Part shown: positions 1 through 10,553 of the stretch, one piece after another
Numbering within the stretch: position 1 is the stretch's first letter
Layout of the letters: the number at the start of each line of letters is the position of its first letter
From: Epiperipatus broadwayi
Lineage: Eukaryota; Onychophora; Udeonychophora; Euonychophora; Peripatidae
DNA: 64,000 bases
Direction: 5' to 3'
Assembly (NCBI GenBank): GCA_028023455.1
Contig: JAQFVV010000050.1
Location: 3,658,626 to 3,722,625 of the forward strand
Notes under the pieces: generated by a model
What the model was told of the DNA's origin: nothing
What the model saw: the letters and a program-made list of their open reading frames with translations, nothing else
The model's database searches: none
Translations under genes and position numbers: made by a program

Positions 1-2822
1 CATATATCTTTTCAAGGTTTGCTGTTTTTTTATGAATCAATCCCTTATCTAAATTCTTCTATATTATAACCATCTTTTCAGTGTAAAACGTTACATAATC
101 TTTTCTTACTGTGTATGCATTTCATCATCAATTTTAGTCTATTTAGCGAACTAAAAGCATCAAACACCTGAATCTCCATACCTTTTTTGATAGTTCAATA
201 TCTCGCCATATATCAATCTCATGCAAGTTAGGGAATGATTTCTACCCACTTGTAATACTGTGTGGAACTGTAGATATATATGTGAAATAGACCCAGTGCA
301 TATATAGCATCGTTATCGTTTTTATTCGTGTATTTCTCAATTCATACGTGAGCACATTTCTCTAACTTTCCTAACGAGTGAAATATGCTTCTGGAGTAAA
401 TGCATAGTAAGTTAGAATGTCGTAACTTTCGATACTAATAGATAATTGCAATATGATAAAGTTGAGATGAAGAATACACTGATAAAGACAAAAAAAAACT
501 TGAAAAATTTGCATATTTATGTAATGACGTCAATTTTGAATTAAATAAAATTCTAAATAATGTAAATGTTTTTTTTTTTAAATAAAAAAAATGTGTAAAA
601 AAAACCAAACACCCATCCAATTTCCTCTTCTGATTTACAGTATATGATTATTTTTTAACGCCCATAATTGTCCTCCTTAACAAACCATTATTGATTATCC
701 AAATTTAGCGCACGTGATCATCATTATGTAAAAAGGATTGACATTTAACCATATTATTACCACACCCTCTAAAAGTATCTAATGTTTTTCTTTTATTTTA
801 GTTATTGTTAGATTAAAAGTATTCCAAAGGTAATGCATAAATCACTTAGGTATTTATTATTATTTTAAAAATATAACTTTTATGTATGATACGCTCTCTA
901 GCGTAGCTTTGACTTAATAAAATAAATTAGAGAAAAAGAATCGCTGTGGAATGTACAAACAACTAACTTATTTTATATCTTTCTTTTGTGTAAATATATA
1001 TTTTAACAAACTTATTAATTATAGTCAAGTAGTGATACAAAATAATTAATGCCTGTTTATCTCCAGTAACAAAATAACCATCGCCTTTAATTTTAATTTC
1101 TATCGTTCAATAAGAATAGTATTGCTTTCTAATTTATATTTAAATTAAATTATTTATATGAAATAAAACTTGTTACTTCTCAGTTCTAAATAAAATATTT
1201 AGTGCGCATGGAATACTCTTAGCGCTCCCATTTAATAGATAGTTACGGCGCATACTGACGTTAGCGCCAACTAACTAATCTATTACAAGCGAGCTGTTGC
1301 CGCACGTCATAGACTGTGGATAAATTGAATTTACAGGACTGTTCGGTTTAAAAATCAAATGAATAGATTACAACTTACTTTTTAACAAAAAATATGAATA
1401 AACGTAACATGGAATAATAAATACGGATATTATACAGGTTTTTACCACTTTGAAAGATTTTTAACGGACTATTACTAACTTGAATATCTAAGATCTATTT
1501 CCATCAGCGTGCATGATTCCGAGACATGCTTTGTGGACCGAACGGCACACCTTTTGATTAAAAGTTATCAAGTTGTTTCAGCGAAAAATCATGCGAAAAG
1601 TAAGATATATATTTGTTAATATAGTAATTTTTTTAGGCAATACATTGTAATTTATCATTATATATCTTGCATGTATGCATATATATGCACCTGTGATTTC
1701 ATAGTGACTATAATTTATATCTACCAAAAAAAAAAAAAACCTCCTTATGCCACTGTTTTTATAAGGAGGGAGACATTATAAATTAAAAAAAAAAATTAGG
1801 CAAATGTATTTTCTTAAAACTTCCGGTATAATCAAAACAATTGGCAATACACTAATTTTAAAAATATATTGATATTAATTACTGAAAATATAAAATAAAA
1901 AAATATTTACATATGATTATCCTTTCCCTATGGCGATCTGGATAATCGTAAGTTTACTGTGTACTTACTTGGGCACAATTTTTATTTTGTTTTCCTCCTT
2001 TTTTCTTAAATTCTATCTATTTATGCATAGGTTTATCGGTGCGTGCTTATATGTCTGCTGATTTTCTTTAAGTGAAAGCTATATTTTGTTTTCTTTCACA
2101 AAGTAATGTATTTGAACAAAACTTCAGTATATATTTATATAAAATCATAATTATATCGGCAATTAATAGGCATCTAACATTTTTATTCTTTGCTACATTA
2201 CACAATTGTACTTTTGCATATCCCTAGTATCATTTATTTACTTCTACATGTATGTATATTAAACTTATATATGCGCACATAGTAATAATCCATATATATG
2301 TGTGTGTATGTTCAGTGAGCTTGAAATAGATATATATTTAATAAACTTGCAATAAGATTTGTGATGAACTGCGTTAACATTTAATGAATCAAAACATTTG
2401 TTTGACATAGAACGGTGTGATCAAAAGTGTGTTATTTGTCATTCTCAATGACAATTTTGCGAACCTTTTTTAAGAGAAAACAAAGAAATCTACAACACAG
2501 ATAATAAAAAGGTGCAAATATTTCCACATGGTTTTGTTACAATATAGTTTACCATTATAAATCTCAAACTTCAAATCCATAGTATCATAAATTAAATTAC
2601 ATTAAATTATGAGCTGGCTAAATATTATAGCAGTATGCATTTTAGATAATGGGATACATTGTTATACGATTTATAATTATAGACAGCTTTATAAGCATAT
2701 TACTAACAGAAATATGTATACAAAAATTATTTACATCTTAAGATTTATTGACTATAAAATATTACATTATAGAAGTAAGCTAATATAATTATAAGGGACT
2801 TGCAAGTCAGACTTTCAAGCTA
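1..2822. other. AT-rich noncoding stretch with a CpG-dense spot
   Basis: No convincing coding region is visible; open frames are short and rich in F, I, K, L and Y, as expected of AT-rich DNA. A locally GC/CpG-rich patch at about 1195-1340 stands out, and a second milder one lies at about 1500-1600. A short hairpin near 1739-1769 pairs CCTCCTTAT with ATAAGGAGG across a 12-nt loop and follows a poly-A run. I cannot assign a function to the rest. Confidence 0.5.
1195..1605 (+). promoter_or_regulatory. Possible CpG-rich promoter / first-exon region
   Basis: About ten CpGs crowd into 1200-1320, in a window where most repeats are CpG-poor. Downstream, an ATG followed by CGA AAA runs directly into GTAAGATAT at about 1590-1605, which fits a splice donor. 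This could be the 5' end of a plus-strand gene whose next exons lie beyond the repeats. No TATA box or long ORF supports it, so it is only a suggestion; a chance GC-richer patch is just as possible. Confidence 0.22.
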
Positions 2823-2834
2823 ATATATATATAT

Positions 2835-3648
2835 GTTAAAACGAAGATTTGCACGGGTTAAATATATAAGATACATATTTTGCGGGTTCATATTAATAGT
2901 GTTTTATTAGCAAATAGTTATAATTACAAATTTATAAAAAAAGCCTTATTTCAAGCCCAAAATAGACAAAATAGGAAACAAAAAGATGATAAATCAGCTA
3001 TTAGGATTTGTGTTCCACATGTAAAAGGAACTACAGACAGTATCTGACGTATATTAAAACGTTATAATATAGATACAGCATTTTCTGCTCATCAAAAGAT
3101 CAGCAATATAATAACCAAGCCTAAGGATTCAATCCCTCTTGAATCTCATGGTGTCTATCAAATCTCATGTAAAAATTGTAAAGCTTCTTACATAGGTATG
3201 AGTAATCGTCGCATCAGTGTTAGGAGAGATGAGCATGCTAATGCAGTTAAACAATACTCATCATCATCAGCACTCTCACTCCATACTATAGATTCAGGTC
3301 ATAAAATTGATTTTTCTAGTACCAGGATCATATCCAGATGTGATAATCTCTACCAATGCAAAATTAGAGAAGCCATTGAGATACTTAAAAGGCCAGATTG
3401 TATTAATAAGCAAGATGATACATGCAAACTTCCTCCTATTTGGAAAGATTTTTTTAAAAAAACATTCATAAATTTAACATTTTTTGCTATTAGTGGAATT
3501 TTAACATTTTATTCAAATCAGTGATTGTAGCACCTCTACAACTGTCTTTCTACCTTTTATAAATATGTGGATGGCTTTGACCAAGTCAAAACGTCAGTAT
3601 ATTAATATTAAAAGTTTTTAACATGGATGAACCCGCAAAATATGTACT
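2835..3648 (+). mobile_element. Penelope-like element (PLE) fragment, copy 1
   Basis: The element is a 5'-truncated PLE. Its right end has ATGAACCCGCAAAATATG (about 3625-3642). The reverse complement of this, an imperfect terminal inverted repeat, sits at the left end (about 2870-2892). Between them lies the C-terminal part of a PLE open reading frame with a GIY-YIG endonuclease. Both edges lie in AT dinucleotide runs, so the target-site duplication cannot be resolved. An inverted piece of the 3' end placed before a truncated body is known for PLEs. The ends match copy 2 near 10.1-10.5 kb. Confidence 0.75.
2940..3524 (+). pseudogene. PLE RT C-terminus plus GIY-YIG endonuclease, one stop codon
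   Basis: One reading frame runs from about 2940 to the stop at 3522-3524, broken once by TGA at 3045-3047 where the aligned sense is probably CGA. Upstream residues include RICVPHVKGTTDSI, then KRYNID and KPKD, resembling the region after the RT thumb in PLEs. GIY-YIG follows: GVYQISCKNC, then SYIGMSNRRISVRRDEH, a conserved GH, and KIREAIEILKRP carrying the glutamate expected for the metal site. In PLEs this domain nicks target DNA for target-primed reverse transcription. The first in-frame ATG after the break (3198) lies inside the domain, so it is not a natural start. The RT catalytic part is missing, so the copy is dead. Confidence 0.8.
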
Positions 3649-3662
3649 ATATATATATATAT

Positions 3663-3988
3663 CTCACAAATAAGCTCTTAACAAGTTTTGCAGAATATCC
3701 CCAACCCCAGACTGGTTTCTACTACTGGCTTCCTCAGTGAGGTACTAAGATATTCAAGCATTAGATTAAAAATAACAAGAAAATCCCAGCACTTTATTTA
3801 ATAGATAACTATTAAGTAGAAAATCTGAAATTTTCAGACATTCATATGTCTTCGAATCCAGCAACTGGTCTGGGGTTGGGGATATTCTGCAAAGCTTATT
3901 AAGAGCTTATTTGCAAGCTCTTTATATGACATTTGTAATACAAGCTTGTTAAATTAGGTCATGTGACATATGACTTGATTTCCTTGTA
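3663..3988 (-). mobile_element. Small inverted-repeat element with hammerhead motif (family B)
   Basis: Arms of about 46 bp face each other (about 3667-3712 and 3869-3914), sharing AGCTCTTAA, GCAGAATATCCCCAACCCC and their complements. A hammerhead core lies on the minus strand inside. The segment after the right arm (CAAGCTTG, then GTCATGTGACATATGACTT) resembles that beside the elements at 52.1 and 53.2 kb, so all three belong to one family. The edges are AT runs, so a target duplication cannot be defined. Confidence 0.7.
3704..3743 (-). ncRNA. Hammerhead ribozyme motif, family B
   Basis: Reading the minus strand: stem I strand ACCUCA, catalytic box CUGAGGA, an 11-nt stem II region, GAAA, CCAGUC with the GUC cleavage triplet, and closing stem I strand UGGGGU. 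Stem I pairs over 6 bp with one U-G wobble. The invariant boxes are intact (position 7 may vary). The stem II bases AGCCAGUAGUA barely pair, so this copy may be weak or inactive. Stem III is minimal, as in PLE and retrozyme hammerheads. Confidence 0.65.
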
Positions 3989-4399
3989 ATATATATATAA
4001 AATGTCTCATAGCTATATTATTTTAGTCACACTTTCCTTTTAAATAAAGAAAAATTTGGCTTTTTGCAGTTCATTGAAAAGTTCTTTTCAATGGGCTTCA
4101 AAGTTCAAGCTTAAATTTATGTAGAGGGGAAGTGTGGCTGAAAAAATATACTTATGGGGCATATCAAATATTTCATATATATTATAGCTAGAGTTATACA
4201 TTGCTTCTATTTCATACACATATATGTATATTAAATAAATATAAAGCATTCATAGTCATAATAAATATTCATAATAACAATAAATACCCAGTGGTATTTT
4301 TAGTTATTTTCTTAACATCAATCTTAATTGTTAAAGTTTCTAAATTTGCTGGAAGAAAATATCATATTTATATATTGTTTATTTATTAAAGTTTCATAT

Positions 4400-4560
4400 T
4401 TCAGTTTGTAAAAAATGCCTTTTTGATTTCTTTTTTATTGTTTTTATCTTCATAAAGAAATCTCCTATTGAAAATAAAATTATACCATTTTCATGATCAA
4501 AGAAAACAGTTGCATTTATTAAATTATTATTATTATTATTTATATGTTTATATTTTGGAT
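4400..4560 (+). repeat. Dispersed repeat of unknown type, copy 1
   Basis: This region is similar in the same orientation to about 10825-10985. Shared landmarks in order are CATAAAGAA, GATCAAAGAAAACA, TATTAAAT and TTTATATGTTTATAT. It lies just before the RTE LINE fragment. I cannot name the family. Confidence 0.45.
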
Positions 4561-4599
4561 TATATTTTGATTAACAGAAAGTACATATTTTAAGATTGT

Positions 4600-6748
4600 A
4601 ATGTTCTTTATAAATTTAACACTGGAAGTGATCATCGATTAGTAAGATGTAAGATATGTGTTAATGCAAAACTAGGAAAACAAAAATTATTAAGAAATAC
4701 AATATGTACAGTTGATATTTCTAATCTTCAGAAACATTCTAATGAATTTAAATTAGAACTTAAAAATCGGTTTCAAGTATTAGTAGATTTTGAACATGAT
4801 TCAGATTTGAATGTAATTAATATGAAAATAACTGATACACTTTTAAAAACTGCAACAAAGATAGCTGGTAGAAAAAAGCAGCAATTGACCAATAAAATTT
4901 CTACTGGGACTACAGAATTTATGAAGAAAAGAAGGAATATTAAGATATACAAAAATGATGCAATAAAAAGGATTGAATATCTCGAATTTTGTAAAATGGT
5001 GCAGAAAAAGAGTTGAAAATGATATAAGAAAGTATAACTGTGAACTATCAAGGAAAGCTGTAGAAGAAAATAAAAGTCTTAAGAATGTAAAACAACGTTT
5101 TGGTATTGGTAGGAAATTTATATCTGCAATAAGAAAAAAAGATGGAATTATTACTAAAAAGAGAGATGACATCATGAAAGAGGTAGAAGACTTTTATCAA
5201 GAATTATATAATAATAAAGAACAAGTACCTCCTATATCTATTACATCTTCTAAATTGCCCAGAATTTTAAATGAAGAAGTCAGACATGCAATTAAATGCA
5301 TGAAAAAAGGAAAGGCTGCAGGTAATTATGGAATTATAATTGATATATTAAAAGAAGCAGGTGAAGAAATAATTTTTTTTTAGAAAAGTTATATACCAAA
5401 TGTCTAAATGATAAAGATATACTAGATGATTGGAAGAATGCTGTATTAATATTAATATTTAAAAAAAGATGATAAAGAAATTATAAATTACAGACCTATC
5501 AGCCTTTTATCAGTTTTCTACAAAATTTTTACGAAGATAATTATAACAGAGAACATTGGATTTCCACCAACCAAGAGAACAAGCTAGATTTAAAAGTGGT
5601 TTTAGTACAGTAGATCATATCCAGGTATTGAGAGAAGTTATAGAAAGGACAAATTAATATGAGTTGCCATTATGTTTTGGATTTGTAGATTATGAAAAAG
5701 CTTTTGATTCTATAAACATTTCTTCAATGATTAAAGCATTGGATCATCAAGATATAGATCTAGGATATTGCCATATTTAAAAAAATATTTATAAAAATGC
5801 AACGGCAACAACTAGATTACACAATGATACTGGGATTGTCAACATTAAGAAGGATGTAAGTCAGGGTGACTCCATATCTCCAAAACTTTTTACAGCACTG
5901 CTTCAAGAAATATTTTGTGGATTAAAACTGGAATCTAAAGGAGTGAAATTAAATGGAGATTATTTAAGTCATTTAGATTTTTCAGATGATGTAGTTGTTT
6001 TTGCAAATAATGCTTTAGAGCTACAAGAAATGTTGCAGGAGTTATCAGATGAAAGTAGGAAAGTAGGAGTAAACATAAATGTTAAAAAGACTAAAATAAT
6101 GTTTGATGGATTTTTTCAAAATATGAAAATAAAGATTGATTACGATGAGTCAGAAGAATTTAACAGTTACAAATATTTTGGCCAGATTCTTAATAAAGAT
6201 GGAAACATAATGGATGAAATTAATCAGAAAATTAAACTTGTTTGGAATGCTTATAGAAATAACTTGATACTGAAAGAAAATATGCCTATGTGTTTGAAAA
6301 GGAAGGCTTTTAATAAATGTGTTTTACCAGTTCTTACTTATGGATCTGAGACTTGGACACTTAATAGAAGAGCAATACAGAGACTTCAGACCACTCAAAG
6401 AAGTATGGAAAGATGCATGTTGGTAATAACAAGAAGAGATCGAAAATGCAATATATGCATAAGAGAACAGACAGGTGTTACTGACCTTATTAAAAAAATT
6501 AAAAGACAAGTGGAGTTGAAGTGGACATATTTTTAGAAAAGATGATAATAGATGGACAATTGAAGTCTTAAACTGGATTACAAGAGATTATAAAATACAT
6601 AGAAAGAGATCACATGTGAGATGGATGGATGAAATAAGAAAATACACAGTGATGATGGAGACGAGAAGCTAAAGATCAGAGATGGATTGAACTTGGAGAG
6701 ACATTCATTCTGCAGTGGATTAATAATGGTTGGTGATGATGATGATAA
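4600..6748 (+). mobile_element. RTE-type non-LTR retrotransposon, 5'-truncated and decayed
   Basis: A LINE relic that starts within the end of the apurinic endonuclease domain and ends in (TGATGA)n at about 6731-6746, the usual 3' end of RTE elements. It keeps most of the reverse transcriptase and the C-terminal region. No second ORF and no poly-A tail are seen. Related 3' fragments lie at 8.5, 21.5, 53.9 and 60.9-61.2 kb, so the family is abundant here. Confidence 0.85.
4612..6690 (+). pseudogene. RTE endonuclease/reverse transcriptase pseudogene
   Basis: Several frames together encode an RTE polyprotein that copies element RNA at a nicked target. In order: GSDHRLVR, the last AP-endonuclease motif (about 4624); a linker; KGKAAGNYGI (about 5307); YRPISLLS (about 5490); FVDYEKAFDSI (about 5680); SQGDSISPKLF (about 5860); HLDFSDDVVVFA (about 5970), where the usual catalytic Y/F-A-D-D reads F-S-D-D; and the LTYGSETWTLNRR and HVRWMDEIRK C-terminal blocks. 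The frame changes between about 4807, 4973 and 5943, and several stops fall in 5400-5850. The gene is nonfunctional. The first half of the endonuclease is absent. Confidence 0.85.
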
Positions 6749-7270
6749 AAAATCACATATTTCTAAACCATATTTTAATTTCCCAATCTGAGATGCTTTG
6801 CATTAACACATAATTTTGTACACTATATTACATTTTTGTTTCATAGCTATTCACATCTTTAGAATTATTCCAAATCTATCAACTTTAGGTTAACAGAACA
6901 TTAACTTTTATATAAATGTAGAAAAAATAAAAAGACCATTGATTTAATAATATAATCTGGTTGTTTGTTTTTTATTAAAAAATTACTTTTAATTTTGACC
7001 TGAATTACACTATAATTCTTTATGGAAAAATCAGATTGGAATTCTCATAAATTGAAATAGAAAATTAAAATTAATAAATCTTGGAGTATCACATAATGGT
7101 ATTATTTTCAGTAAATTAAAAATATTTTGGAGTAGAGAATGGTTACAAAATAATTGAAAAAAAACTATGAGATTTTATAAATTGTAATAGTATTTATTAT
7201 CATTGTTAAGTCAAGTACCTGAATAAAAGAAATAAATGTTGTATTTGTCTATTTCACTGGGTATATATAT
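6749..7270. other. AT-rich noncoding DNA
   Basis: I see no coding potential or recognisable repeat here apart from short AT runs. Confidence 0.4.
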
Positions 7271-7274
7271 ATAT

Positions 7275-7455
7275 TGAATTAATTACTTCTATGGATTGTT
7301 ATTATAATAAAGAATAGAAATGACAGTATACCCATGTAAACAGAGATAACTTTTAACTTTTGATGTTGCTAAGAAACTATCAATTGCCTCTAGTTAATAA
7401 TCCCTGAGGCTAAACAAGTTTTCTCAGTAACCTATAATAGGTCTTTTGTTGGAGT
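7275..7455 (+). repeat. Dispersed repeat of unknown type, copy 1
   Basis: About 180 bp match 49680-49862 in the same orientation, roughly three quarters identical by eye. Landmarks include ATTGTTATT, AATAAAGAATAGAAAT, CAGAGATAACTTT, CTTTTGATGTTGC and ATAATAGRTCTTTTGTT. No ends or coding content can be identified. Confidence 0.6.
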
Positions 7456-8500
7456 TTTATGTTGAAGTAGAAGGAATTATAAATATAAAATTGGCAACAT
7501 AAATGATTCAAACCACAGAGTTATAAATAGGATAATGATATTAATCAAAATTAGTAATAAATAAAAAATATATTAATGACAATAATTAATTGGCTGCAAA
7601 AAGTAGATTGAAAATATAATCTTTGATGTTTCTTTAAGGCCATAGAAGAAATAAGCAGGGAAAATTTCTAATGCCTACTTTATACATTTAATGTCCCTGA
7701 ATCTGCCATTATTGTATGATTATTCATATAATAAATAAACATGTGTGAGCTCTTTACCAGCACACTACATCCAGCATTGTGAGTTTATTTTTATCTCTGA
7801 GATTAAGATTAAAAAACTCGTATTTTTCCATTCTCCCAAGACACAATTCATGCTGAATGAGTATTTTAGCATTTTACAATTCATATTGATTAATATTTTT
7901 TAATTTTTTTCACATGGGAATTATGTAACATATGAACAATAAGATTTAGCTATGAAAACTATAGTACCATATGTCAATCTTTTTCCATTCATACTATCAT
8001 ATGTTTCCATGTATTTTTCTCAGTATTGCATTTTAAAATTCTATGTAAATCTAATTTGACATATATCTTGCTATGTAATAATTTTTTTCTTTAAATTACT
8101 GTAAATCATGTTTTCTTTCCCATCAAAATGGTAAACCTTTATTACATATGTAGTATTATGAAACAATTTGTATTTAAGACCTGATTTTTTCAAATGTAAC
8201 TTATGTAACCCTTTTTGAGTCACAATAAAGTTTACCCTTTGAAACATAATAATAATAATAACAATAGTAGTAACAGTAGTTATAGTAGTAATAATGTTCA
8301 ATGACTTTTCAAAAAAAAGAATAATAATTGGAGATTGATAGTAATAAATTAAAATAAATTTATGTCCATAAATAATTTGATCACATTGGTAACACGGATC
8401 AAAAAATATTAAATTAATCACCCAATTAAACTTGGATGAAATGTTTTGAAAGAAATAATTTGACATTATAAAATATGGCTGTGTATTCAAAAGAAGAAAG
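7456..8500. other. AT-rich noncoding DNA
   Basis: Nothing is recognisable. An antisense open frame at 8071-8490 is rich in I, T and N, in part from AATAATAAT-like simple repeats. I do not regard it as a gene. Confidence 0.4.
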
Positions 8501-8504
8501 ACTT

Positions 8505-8790
8505 ATAATGAATGTGATTTACCAATGCTTAATTATGAATATGAGACTTGGAGATTTAATGTAATATATAATCTTTAGACCTGAAGAGATTATGTTGAGA
8601 ATGATTATGAAAAATCACAACTAAAATAGAAATATGCTTCTTGCTGAAATCATTGAAAGAACTGAAATGGCATTATTATAATAATGACTGAAAAAGAGAT
8701 GACAAAAGATGAAAAAAGAAAGTGTAAAACTGATCCCAAAATGTTACAACAGATCTAGAAATAGATTATATAAAAGATAGATAGAATTCA
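8505..8790 (+). pseudogene. Heavily decayed RTE C-terminal relic
   Basis: Translated pieces resemble the block after the RTE polymerase: NECDLPMLNYEYETWRFN matches the LPVLTYGSETWTLN region of the better-preserved copy at 6.3 kb. It is followed by remnants of the QT..RSME and RTEMA segments. Stops and shifts are frequent. It is an old fragment in the plus orientation. Confidence 0.55.
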
Positions 8791-8924
8791 TACAAATGTT
8801 TTATTTAATAATATAAAAATAAGCTATGGACCAGAAAATTGGTTTAAACTTAATAGTTAAAAAAGAATTAATAACTTTTATTAGTCTTTCATTAGACCTG
8901 AAATTATACATTTAATGAATAATG

Positions 8925-9440
8925 TTTCTCTAATGTAATTTTTACACCACTCTCATGCAACATAGGGGCTGATTTCCATCTGCCTTTAACACTTTGTGAA
9001 AGGATGTAATCATCAACATATAACCAAGGATATGTAAAAAAGTGTATAGAAACCAGTCCCTATCTTATGTGAGAGTGGTGTAGTGAAATTTACACTGTAG
9101 AACAATTATAAATTAAGTAGATAATCTCTAGTCTAATGAATGATTAATATATTTTCATTAAATGGTTTGTATCGAAGTTGTGAGGGCAGTAAGTTTGACA
9201 TGTATCAAATAAATTGTAGTACTTGGTTATCTATATATACTAAAACAATGATAAAAATAAATATAATAAAATGTGATCTGCACCAACAGATGAGTGCTGG
9301 ATCAGCATAAAATATACATCTTGGAGATCCATAACTACTTTTCTCCACACAATGTTAAAAGCAGATGGAAACCAGTTCCTACCTTGTGAGAAAGTGGTGC
9401 AGTGAAAATAACATTACAGAACAATTATTCATTATGTTGC
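8925..9440. repeat. Inverted and direct repeat cluster
   Basis: A segment containing GAAACCAGTCCCTATCTTATG and GAGTGGTGTAGTG occurs at about 9049-9107. It recurs in direct orientation at about 9369-9427 and inverted at about 8940-9010. The CACCACTCTC / GAGAGTGGTG arms make 8936-9085 a foldback. GAAACCAGTC resembles the 3' half of family B hammerheads, but no CUGANGA box is present. It is probably a decayed relative of the HHR elements. Confidence 0.5.
9282..9325 (+). ncRNA. Hammerhead relic, family A
   Basis: The order is CCAA, CAGAUGA (second core base changed), GUGCU, GGAUC, AGCAU, AAAA (first G lost), UAUACAUC and UUGG. Stem I (CCAA/UUGG) and most of stem II survive. Two core changes predict an inactive ribozyme. 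Confidence 0.55.
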
Positions 9441-10165
9441 TAAAGCAATTTGTCATGAGGGAATTTTATGATAAAAGCAATGTAAAGTTTGTTAAAGCAT
9501 ATAAGCAATAATGTCATATATTTAACTTAAGAGTTTGATTTGTAAACCATATACTGAAATAAAATAAAAAACATTAGCCATTTATTACTTGTGAGTGGAA
9601 AAGATTCATATAATGAGTTAATAAAAAATAAGTATAGATTGACACATTTATAATGTGAGGTTGAGTTTTATTCTGCAATTGGTTAAGTGATCCTTATTGA
9701 ATTGACAATAATAATAGTATGAAAATTGGAAAAATTTAAATATATTAGAAACTATGTAGGTAAGAAAATAATACAGAGAAAAAGATAATAGGTTAAAAAA
9801 CAATAATAATAATCAAATGGTTTTATTTGTAGGAAGCTGATAAAGAGTTTGAGACCTGGAAATGACAGAAATAAGTTGCAATCATAGACACGAGCTCTAG
9901 AATCTATCAATATATCACTGAACTATTCCCCCACCACAGGACTTTAATTTTTTTATTAGGGCTTATTGATTGAACGGCTTTTGGCTTCAATAAAACAAAC
10001 CCCAATTCATTATACTTCATGCATAGCTTTTTGAAATATATGTAACATTTATTCCAAACATTTATATATATGTTGATACGAAGATTTTCACGGATTGCAG
10101 ATATAAAAGGCATATTTTGCGGGTTCATCCGTGTTAAAATATTTTAAATATTGATATACTGATGT

Positions 10166-10335
10166 CACTCCATTCTATGGATTCAGGTCATAAAATTAAT
10201 TTTTCTAGTACCAGGATCATATCCAGATGTGATAATCTATACCAGTGCAAAATTAGAGAAGCCATTGAGATACTTAAAAGGCCAGATTATATCAATAAGC
10301 GAGATGATACAAGCAAACTTCCTCCTATTTGAAAA
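10166..10335 (+). pseudogene. C-terminus of PLE GIY-YIG endonuclease
   Basis: The frame reads MDSGHKINFSSTRIISRC, then NLYQCKIREAIEILKRP, nearly identical to the end of the copy 1 protein. It carries a premature TGA where copy 1 has tryptophan (PPIW). The GIY and YIG halves are absent, so no activity is possible. The close match suggests both copies derive from one recently active master. Confidence 0.75.
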
Positions 10336-10453
10336 GATTTTTTTAAAAAACATTCTTAATTTAACATTTTTCCTATTGGTGGAACTTTAACATTTTTTTT
10401 TTTAAATCTGTGATTGTAGCGCCTCTACAACCGTCTTTCTACTTTTTATTACT

Positions 10454-10505
10454 CAGTGGATGATTTGTGTTACCAAGTCGAAACGTCAGTATATCAATAT
10501 TTAAA
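10454..10505 (+). ncRNA. Possible hammerhead remnant in the PLE 3' end
   Basis: GGATGA, a spacer ending in ACCAAGTC, GAAAC and GTCAGTATATC are arranged like the boxes of a type I hammerhead. The first catalytic box has lost CU, and neither stem I nor stem II is convincing. The copy near 3562-3610 has GGATGG and AAAAC. I treat it as a weak candidate only. Confidence 0.25.
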
Positions 10506-10553
10506 ATATTTTAACACGGATGAACCCGCAAAATATGTCTTTTATATATATGT

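Larger units (their letters stand above)
10074..10540 (+). mobile_element. Penelope-like element, copy 2, internally reduced
   Basis: A 467-bp insertion flanked by the 13-bp direct repeat TTTATATATATGT (10061-10073 and 10541-10553). Its ends are inverted repeats of about 55 bp: ATTTTGCGGGTTCATCCGTG on the left, its complement on the right, continuing into ATTGATATACTGA. The interior is the last part of the PLE endonuclease reading frame. The left end is an inverted copy of the 3' terminus, as in copy 1. Confidence 0.75.

Noticed and set aside
4773-5175. Antisense ORFs over the RTE fragment
   Set aside because: They are shadows of the K/E-rich LINE coding strand, giving F/L/S-rich peptides.
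8925-9110. Hammerhead in the GAAACCAGTC repeats
   Set aside because: The 3' half resembles family B, but no first catalytic box or stem I partner is found.
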